A program made the position numbers and the translations under genes. From contig CACXHG010000069.1 of the NCBI GenBank assembly GCA_902767355.1, forward strand, positions 1 through 11,820: DNA of 11,820 bases. Reading direction: 5' to 3'. The number at the start of each line of letters is the position of its first letter. Positions within the stretch are counted from its first letter, which is position 1. The notes below the pieces were generated by a model. That model saw only the letters and a list, made by a program, of their open reading frames with translations, was not told where the DNA came from and ran no database searches. Below are positions 7,356-11,820 of this stretch, one piece after another. The stretch comes from an uncultured Bacteroidia bacterium. GTDB taxonomy: Bacteria > Bacteroidota > Bacteroidia > Bacteroidales > UBA932.

Positions 7356-8750
7356 TTAAGCTTTAGCCTCCGCCAGGCGGATGCGCATGTCTTCGGGACG
7401 GATGTTCACGCCGACAATGTCCCTGTCTTCCCATACATCCTGGGTGTCCACATACACATTCTCGCCGCTTTCGGTGCGGACTGTCAGATGATAGTGGTCG
7501 GCCTTGTACAGGATGAAGGTGATATCACCCTCGCAGGCACCGTCCCTCTTGTCGTCCGTCAGGTCGATCTTGTCGAAATCAACCTCCACAAGAACCTTGT
7601 CGCCGGAATTGAGACCTTCCTGCGGCAGACATTCGAACGATGTATCGAGAATCTCCACATGAGTGGAATCTATCATCTCCCCTTCCAGAGTGTTGCAAAC
7701 CCTCTCCTTCTTCATCACCTGGATGTCGTTGGGCTTTATGATCATGCTCACTTCCATACCCACTTCAAAAGCATTGTAGTCCTGGATCATCAGCTCGTGG
7801 CCGTCGGGGGTGTTGACTATCATCTCGTAGTGCACGCCTTTGAATATGCAGCTGGACACGGTGCCATCGAACTGGCCCTTGTCCGTGCGGGGCATGATAT
7901 ATATATCCTCCGGCCGCACAACCACATCCACCGGAACATTCTCTCCGAATCCCTCATCGACACATTCAAACTCGTGGCCCATGAAAGACACCAGCCTGTC
8001 GGCTATCATGGTGCCGTTGAAAATATTGCTTTCGCCGATAAAATCGGCTACGAAACAGTTGACAGGCTCGTTATAGATGTCGGTAGGCGTGCCGATCTGC
8101 TGCACCACGCCTTCGTTCATGACCACCACCGTGTCGCTCAGCGTGAGCGCCTCTTCCTGGTCGTGAGTCACATATACAAAGGTGATACCCAGCTTCTTGT
8201 GCATCTGCTTAAGCTCTATCTGCATATCCTTGCGCATCTTGTGGTCAAGGGCGGAAAGGGGCTCGTCCAGAAGCAGTACGGCCGGCCGGTTGACAATCGC
8301 GCGGGCTATGGCCACACGCTGCTGCTGGCCGCCTGAAAGCGAATCCACATTGCGCCATTCATAGTCGGTCATGCCGACCATCTTGAGCACGCGCAGCACG
8401 CGTTTTTCAATCTCGTCCTTGGGCACCCCGTTCAGTTTCAGGCCGAACGCGATATTGTCGAAGACATTGAGATGGGGAAAAAGGGCATAACGCTGGAACA
8501 CTGTATTTACAGGACGCTTGTGGGGCTGAACCTTGTTCATCAGCTCCCCTCCTATAAAAATGTTGCCTTCGTCGGGAGTTTCGAACCCTGCGATAATCCG
8601 GAGCGTCGTGGTCTTGCCGCATCCGGAAGGGCCCAGAATGGTGACGAATTCACCTTTTTTGATATTGAGGCTTACATCGTCGAGAACGCGCTTTTCGCCG
8701 AACCACTTGGATACGTGGTCTAGCGAGATGATGATGTTGCTTTCGCTCAT
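7356..8750 (-). CDS. potA: Spermidine/putrescine ABC transporter ATPase PotA with duplicated regulatory domain
   Basis: ATP-binding subunit that powers polyamine import from the cytoplasmic face of PotBC, 464 residues against 378 in E. coli. The nucleotide-binding domain (about 1-240) is complete: Walker A GPSGCGKTT (40-48), Q-loop Q86 in FQRYALFPH, signature LSGGQ (138-142), Walker B VLLLDEP with catalytic E163, D-loop SALD, and switch H196. FQRYA replaces the commoner FQSYA. The extra length is C-terminal: residues 246-347 and 357-460 are two diverged copies of the same OB/TOBE unit (see the two repeat entries). The ATG at 8750 gives the standard short N-terminus. First gene of potABCD, with a likely promoter just upstream and a leader of about 35 nt. 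Confidence 0.96.
   Translation of the reverse strand: MSESNIIISLDHVSKWFGEKRVLDDVSLNIKKGEFVTILGPSGCGKTTTLRIIAGFETPDEGNIFIGGELMNKVQPHKRPVNTVFQRYALFPHLNVFDNIAFGLKLNGVPKDEIEKRVLRVLKMVGMTDYEWRNVDSLSGGQQQRVAIARAIVNRPAVLLLDEPLSALDHKMRKDMQIELKQMHKKLGITFVYVTHDQEEALTLSDTVVVMNEGVVQQIGTPTDIYNEPVNCFVADFIGESNIFNGTMIADRLVSFMGHEFECVDEGFGENVPVDVVVRPEDIYIMPRTDKGQFDGTVSSCIFKGVHYEMIVNTPDGHELMIQDYNAFEVGMEVSMIIKPNDIQVMKKERVCNTLEGEMIDSTHVEILDTSFECLPQEGLNSGDKVLVEVDFDKIDLTDDKRDGACEGDITFILYKADHYHLTVRTESGENVYVDTQDVWEDRDIVGVNIRPEDMRIRLAEAKA
7371..7682 (-). repeat. PotA TOBE domain, second copy
   Basis: Codons 357-460. It aligns with the first copy at an offset of 111-112 residues: GEMI against GTMI, FEC (372-374) against FEC (261-263), YKADHY (415-420) against FKGVHY (303-308), and RPEDM (451-455) against KPNDI (339-343). 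The RPED motif that opens copy one (279-282) is FDKI in this copy. The similarity is at the protein level only; no long DNA repeat is visible, so the duplication is old. Confidence 0.75.
7710..8015 (-). repeat. PotA TOBE domain, first copy
   Basis: Codons 246-347, directly after the nucleotide-binding domain. This is where a normal PotA has its single regulatory OB/TOBE domain, including the common VRPEDI motif (278-283). It is followed by a linker of about 9 residues and then a second, related unit. Confidence 0.75.
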
Positions 8751-8788
8751 TTCATAAACAAATGCCTGCTTGGCCTAAATTAAACGCG

Positions 8789-8796
8789 CAAAGATA
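8789..8796 (-). promoter_or_regulatory. potA: Candidate -7 promoter box for potABCD
   Basis: On the minus strand this reads TATCTTTG, an exact match to the Bacteroidota -7 consensus TAnnTTTG. Transcription would start near 8783, giving a leader of about 33 nt before the potA ATG. I found no good TTG -33 element at the expected distance, so the call rests on the -7 box and its position. Confidence 0.45.
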
Positions 8797-8818
8797 ATTA
8801 AAAAGTGAATATATTGAG

Positions 8819-8826
8819 TATATTTG
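8819..8826 (+). promoter_or_regulatory. Candidate -7 promoter box for the Na/Pi cotransporter
   Basis: TATATTTG on the plus strand is an exact TAnnTTTG match. If used, transcription starts at about 8832, which would exclude the GTG (8805) and ATG (8829) starts and leave the ATG at 8847. No TTG is present about 20 bp upstream, so this may be a chance match in AT-rich DNA. Confidence 0.3.
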
Positions 8827-8828
8827 CA

Positions 8829-10547
8829 ATGCAAAACAAAGAGACGATGCTGATAGTTCTGAAACTCCTGGGTTCTATAGCGCTGCTGATATACGGAATG
8901 AAGGTAATGAGTGAGGCGCTGCAGAAAATGGCCGGACCTGGCCTGAGGCACCTTCTGGGTGCAATGACCACCAACCGTTTATCCGGAGTTGCCACCGGCG
9001 CCCTGGTCACCGTAGCGGTCCAATCTTCAGCCGCAACCACCGTGATGACGGTCTCTTTCGTGAATGCCGCCCTGCTGACCCTGAGCCAGGCCATCTCCAT
9101 AATCATGGGCGCCAATATCGGCACCACGATGAGCGCCTGGATCATGTCCGCCGGCTTTTCTTTCAATGTCACCAACCTGGTATGGCCGGCATTCTTTATC
9201 GGCATCATCCTCATCCAGCTGGGCAAGCACCGCTACATAGGCGATTTCCTTTTCGGCCTGTCTTTCCTGCTCTTCGCCCTCGGCATGCTGCGCCAGACCG
9301 GCATAGAGATGGACCTTGGCAACAAACCGGAAGTCGTCAATTTCTTCGCCTCCTTTGATTCCGGCAGTTACCTGACAATACTCCTATTCCTGCTGATAGG
9401 CACCATCCTGACCTGCATCGCGCAGTCGTCGGCCGCGCTGATGGCCATCACCATGGTGCTATGCTCCACCGGCGCCATCAGCATCTACCAGGGTATCGCC
9501 CTGGTCATGGGCGAGAACATAGGCACCACCCTCACCGCCAATCTGGCAGCGATGAGCGCCAACACCCAGGCCCGCAGGGCGGCCATGGCCCACCTGCTGT
9601 TCAATGTGTTCGGCGTGCTCTGGGTGCTGGCCGTCTTCTATCCTTTCGTGCGCCTTGTCTGCCGTATAGTCGGGCTCGATCCCGAAGCCGGGGCCGTAGA
9701 ACAGACGCGCCTGACCTTTGCCCTGGCAACCTTCCACACGGGCTTCAATGTGATCAACACCGCCCTTCTGATAGGCTTCATACCGCAGATAGAGAAGATA
9801 GTCTGCAAGATTGTCAAACCCAAGAAGAACGAGGAAGAAGACGAGTTCCGCCTGCAATACATCAAGACCGGTATTATGAAGACGCCGGAAATCTCCATAC
9901 TGCAGGCCCAGAAAGAGATTGTGGTATTCGGCGAGAAGATGGAGAAGATGTACCAGCTGGTCAACGAACTCTACAGCGCAAGCGACGAGCGTTTCCTGAA
10001 GCTTTTCGAGCGCATCAAGAAATACGAGGACCTGAGCGACCGTATGGAAAATGAAATCGGACGCTATCTGGGCGAAGTTTCCGACTCCCACCTGTCCGAC
10101 GACTCCAAAGAGAAGATCCGCTCCATGATACGTCAGATCGGCGAGTTGGAGTCCGTCGGCGACAGCTTCTACAACATTGCCCGCATCCTGCGCCGCAAGC
10201 ACGACAACAAGATTGTCTTTACCAAGACTCAGGACGAGGGCGCAAACGAGATGATATCCCTCGCGGGCGCAGCCCTGCACCAGATGAACGTAACCCTGGG
10301 CGGCAAGCGGGACGAGCAGAGCCTGACGCTTTCGCAGGAATTGGAGAATAAGATCAACGCCCGCCGCTTTGCCCTGAAGCAGCAGAATCTTGAAAATCTG
10401 GACAAGCGGGAATACAGCTACGACAGCGGCAACGTCTTCAACGACCTCGTGACCGAGTGCGAAAAGACCGGCGACTACATTATGAATGTGGTCGAAGCCC
10501 GTCTGGGCGCTTCCCGCACATCCATGAATCCCGCGGCTGTAAAATAG
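8829..10547 (+). CDS. Na+/phosphate cotransporter family protein with PhoU-like C-terminal domain
   Basis: Inner-membrane transporter of the NptA/PNaS (SLC34-like) family fused to a cytoplasmic PhoU-like helical domain. By family it carries phosphate with sodium, and the PhoU part probably regulates it. Numbered from the GTG at 8805 (580 residues), two inverted-repeat halves are visible: QSSAATT (73-79) with GANIGTT (102-108), and QSSAA (207-211) with GENIGTT (236-242). Both QSS motifs are the substrate/Na+ site of the family. Residues about 365-568 are helical, with two PhoU-type motifs, ELESVGDSFYNIA (447-459) and ECEKTGDYIMNV (551-562). Possible starts are GTG 8805, ATG 8829 and ATG 8847. 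I give the first ATG; a promoter box at 8819-8826 would favour 8847. Divergent from potA and convergent with rubrerythrin. Confidence 0.93.
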   Translation: MQNKETMLIVLKLLGSIALLIYGMKVMSEALQKMAGPGLRHLLGAMTTNRLSGVATGALVTVAVQSSAATTVMTVSFVNAALLTLSQAISIIMGANIGTTMSAWIMSAGFSFNVTNLVWPAFFIGIILIQLGKHRYIGDFLFGLSFLLFALGMLRQTGIEMDLGNKPEVVNFFASFDSGSYLTILLFLLIGTILTCIAQSSAALMAITMVLCSTGAISIYQGIALVMGENIGTTLTANLAAMSANTQARRAAMAHLLFNVFGVLWVLAVFYPFVRLVCRIVGLDPEAGAVEQTRLTFALATFHTGFNVINTALLIGFIPQIEKIVCKIVKPKKNEEEDEFRLQYIKTGIMKTPEISILQAQKEIVVFGEKMEKMYQLVNELYSASDERFLKLFERIKKYEDLSDRMENEIGRYLGEVSDSHLSDDSKEKIRSMIRQIGELESVGDSFYNIARILRRKHDNKIVFTKTQDEGANEMISLAGAALHQMNVTLGGKRDEQSLTLSQELENKINARRFALKQQNLENLDKREYSYDSGNVFNDLVTECEKTGDYIMNVVEARLGASRTSMNPAAVK

Positions 10548-10580
10548 CTTATTCCAGGACTCTGATAAAAAGCAGATGAA
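10548..10580. other. Short convergent gap without visible terminator
   Basis: These 33 bp separate the stops of the convergent phosphate transporter and rubrerythrin genes. I see no stable inverted repeat or T-run here. Terminators, if any, would lie inside the opposing genes. Confidence 0.5.
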
Positions 10581-11120
10581 CTAGAAGTTCTCTGCGCTAA
10601 TCTCGAAGTAGCTCTGGGGATGGTTGCAGGCGGGGCATACGTCAGGAGCCTTGGTGCCCACAACGATGTGCCCGCAGTTGCGGCATTCCCAAACCTTTAC
10701 TTCGCTCTTTTCGAACACCTTGGCAGCCTCTACATTAGCCAGAAGGGCACGGTAGCGCTCTTCGTGGTGCTTCTCGATGGCGCCGATAAGGCGGAACTTC
10801 TTTGCCAGCTCGGGGAAGCCCTCCGCCTCGGCGGTCTTGGCAAAGCCGTCGTACATGTCGGTCCACTCATAATTCTCGCCCTCGGCCGCAGCCTTGAGGT
10901 TGGCTGCTGTGTCGCCGATACCGTTAAGCTCCTTAAACCAGATTTTTGCGTGCTCTTTCTCGTTGTCGGCAGTCTTCAGGAAAAGGGCTGCGATCTGTTC
11001 AAAGCCCTGCTTCTTGGCCACCGATGCGAAATATGTGTACTTGTTGCGCGCCTGCGATTCGCCGGCGAAAGCCTCGAGAAGATTCTTCTCGGTTTGTGTT
11101 CCTTTGTATTTATTTTCCAT
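10581..11120 (-). CDS. rbr: Rubrerythrin
   Basis: Complete 179-residue rubrerythrin, a cytoplasmic non-haem iron protein that reduces hydrogen peroxide in anaerobes, taking electrons through its rubredoxin domain. The ferritin-like diiron domain (about 1-135) shows E21 in FAGESQAR, E54 and H57 in EKEH, the acidic AEAEGFPE segment (97-104), and E116/H119 in IEKHHEERY. The C-terminal rubredoxin domain has two iron-binding pairs: C146-x2-C149 (CRNCG) and C162-x2-C165 (CPAC). The domain order is classical, with the diiron domain first. The ATG at 11120 gives a normal N-terminus (MENKYKGTQTEKNL). It is transcribed alone, divergent from the lipoprotein gene, with a -7 box about 19 bp upstream of the start. 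Peroxide control is likely from the family but no operator is visible. Confidence 0.97.
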   Translation of the reverse strand: MENKYKGTQTEKNLLEAFAGESQARNKYTYFASVAKKQGFEQIAALFLKTADNEKEHAKIWFKELNGIGDTAANLKAAAEGENYEWTDMYDGFAKTAEAEGFPELAKKFRLIGAIEKHHEERYRALLANVEAAKVFEKSEVKVWECRNCGHIVVGTKAPDVCPACNHPQSYFEISAENF

Positions 11121-11131
11121 AATCTTTTAAG

Positions 11132-11166
11132 TTTGGAACAAAAATAGCAATAAATAACTATATTTG
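11132..11166 (+). promoter_or_regulatory. Candidate promoter for the coiled-coil lipoprotein gene
   Basis: TATATTTG at 11159-11166 matches TAnnTTTG exactly. TTTG at 11132-11135 could be the -33 element, though the 23-bp gap is somewhat long. Transcription would start near 11172, about 21 nt before the ATG at 11193. The -33 region overlaps the opposed rubrerythrin promoter. Confidence 0.5.
11139..11146 (-). promoter_or_regulatory. rbr: Candidate -7 promoter box for rubrerythrin
   Basis: Reads TATTTTTG on the minus strand, an exact TAnnTTTG match. The predicted transcript begins near 11133, about 13 nt before the rbr ATG. No clear -33 TTG is visible at the usual spacing. Confidence 0.45.
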
Positions 11167-11192
11167 ATAAATAGTTTTGAAACATTATCTGT

Positions 11193-11820
11193 ATGAAAAA
11201 GAACATTTTCAACATCATTCTTGTGGCAGCGGCAGCCTTTCTCCTGGCTTCCTGCAACACCAATGTAGAGAACAACGAGAAATATCAGCTCCTGCAAAGC
11301 CGCGTGGACTCTCTCAACAGGGCCAACAAGCAGCTGCAGACCAACTACAACGAGACTCTGGACATGCTCAACGAGATCGAAACCGGCTTCAACGAGATTT
11401 CGGCCGCAGAGAGCACCCTGCTCGCCCTCTCGCTTGAGAACCAGGGCGACACGGTTTCCCGCAAAGACCAGATCATCAACCGGATGGACAAGGTCAAGGA
11501 CAAGATCGAGCAGCAGCAGCAAAAGATCGACAACCTGCAGGCCCAGCTCACCAAGAGCAACGCCCGCAACAAGACCCTCAACGCCACCATCTCGCGCATG
11601 CAGCAGCAGCTCGACGAAAAGAGCGCCGTGATTGCCGACCTGCAGCGCACAGTCACTAGCCAGCGCGACCGCATCAACCAGCTGGACAACACCGTGGCTT
11701 CGCTTCAGAAAGATGTCAAGGGCCTTCAGGACAAGAGCGCCGACCAGCAGCAGACCATCAAGAAGCAGGACGAGAACATGAACTCCGTGCACTACATCTG
11801 CGGCACCGAAGCCGAGCTCA
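11193..11820 (+). CDS. Coiled-coil lipoprotein, Cbp1-like adhesin family (3' end outside window)
   Basis: The open frame runs from the ATG at 11193 off the right edge, giving 209 residues so far. The N-terminus is a lipoprotein signal (MKKNIF, then a hydrophobic stretch) with lipobox LASC and lipidated Cys21, so the protein is membrane-anchored. Residues about 28-195 are charged and Gln/Asn-rich with heptad-like spacing of Leu and Ile, predicting a long coiled coil, including an EQQQQK run at 106-111. The end visible here, HYICGTEAEL (200-209), resembles the YxxGTxxEL segment of the Bacteroides Cbp1 collagen-binding glycoprotein family. Two matches to the Bacteroidota O-glycosylation motif D(S/T)(hydrophobic) occur, DSL (39-41) and DTV (86-88). 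The family assignment is from memory of the pattern. A generic coiled-coil lipoprotein is the alternative. Confidence 0.8.
   Translation, partial: MKKNIFNIILVAAAAFLLASCNTNVENNEKYQLLQSRVDSLNRANKQLQTNYNETLDMLNEIETGFNEISAAESTLLALSLENQGDTVSRKDQIINRMDKVKDKIEQQQQKIDNLQAQLTKSNARNKTLNATISRMQQQLDEKSAVIADLQRTVTSQRDRINQLDNTVASLQKDVKGLQDKSADQQQTIKKQDENMNSVHYICGTEAEL

Noticed and set aside
7488..8336. A 282-codon open frame antisense to potA
   Set aside because: It lies wholly inside potA, whose ABC motifs are intact. Its product is His/Leu/Val-rich with no recognisable domain, as expected from reading the opposite strand of a codon-biased gene.
8765..8777. Short inverted repeat TGCCTGCTTGGC-like in the potA leader as a possible operator
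   Set aside because: Only three to four bases pair on each side, which is too short to support a site.
9459..10280. A 273-codon open frame antisense to the Na/Pi cotransporter
   Set aside because: It is fully contained in a gene with clear QSS and PhoU motifs, and it shows no domain or start context of its own.
11508..11525. CAG trinucleotide run as a possible slippage or phase-variation tract
   Set aside because: There are only three CAG plus CAA, it is in frame, and Gln codons are frequent in coiled coils. Unit gain or loss would not shift the frame.
11127..11792. A 221-codon Leu/Val-rich open frame antisense to the coiled-coil lipoprotein, hydrophobic enough to look like a membrane protein
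   Set aside because: The hydrophobicity comes from reading Gln, Asp and Lys codons backwards. The sense frame has a signal peptide, a lipobox and a promoter box.
1..11820. A new defence, mobile or biosynthetic system
   Set aside because: Every long stretch is accounted for by recognisable housekeeping, transport or stress genes. There are no integrases, transposases, repeat arrays, toxin-antitoxin pairs or unexplained gene clusters.

Overview
The window looks like ordinary chromosomal core DNA from a member of the Bacteroidota, probably the Bacteroidales. The evidence is: gene starts without strong Shine-Dalgarno sequences; several intergenic matches to the Bacteroidota -7 promoter consensus TAnnTTTG; SPII lipoprotein signals; a Na/Pi cotransporter with a PhoU-like tail; and a coiled-coil lipoprotein resembling the Bacteroides Cbp1 adhesin family. 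A Rikenellaceae/Alistipes-like source is possible but is only a guess. I see no mobile element, CRISPR array, tRNA or rRNA, phage gene or defence system.

Layout. 1) 3-4321, minus strand: rarA, rlmD and mnmE, transcribed in that order with 2-bp and 18-bp gaps. They encode a replication-restart AAA+ ATPase, a 23S rRNA m5U methyltransferase and the tRNA-wobble-uridine GTPase. 2) 4408-8750, minus strand: a complete spermidine/putrescine ABC importer in the order potA-potB-potC-potD with gaps of 12, 4 and 1 bp. A GC-rich hairpin with a T-run ends it. 3) 8829-10547, plus strand: a Na/Pi cotransporter-PhoU fusion, divergent from potA across a short shared promoter region. 4) 10581-11120, minus strand: rubrerythrin, convergent with the phosphate transporter. 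5) 11193 to the right edge, plus strand: a coiled-coil lipoprotein cut off by the window, divergent from rubrerythrin. No gene-free stretch exceeds 90 bp.

How the genes work together. PotD captures polyamine, PotB and PotC form the channel, and PotA powers it. The other genes are independent housekeeping or stress functions.

Nothing here amounts to a new system. The points most worth a second look are: PotA carries a tandem duplication of its whole C-terminal regulatory (TOBE) domain; PotD has a lipoprotein signal and also a C-terminal transmembrane helix with a polybasic tail; the potD-rarA junction holds three complementary arms that could form alternative RNA hairpins; and two divergent intergenic regions have closely packed, opposed -7 boxes.
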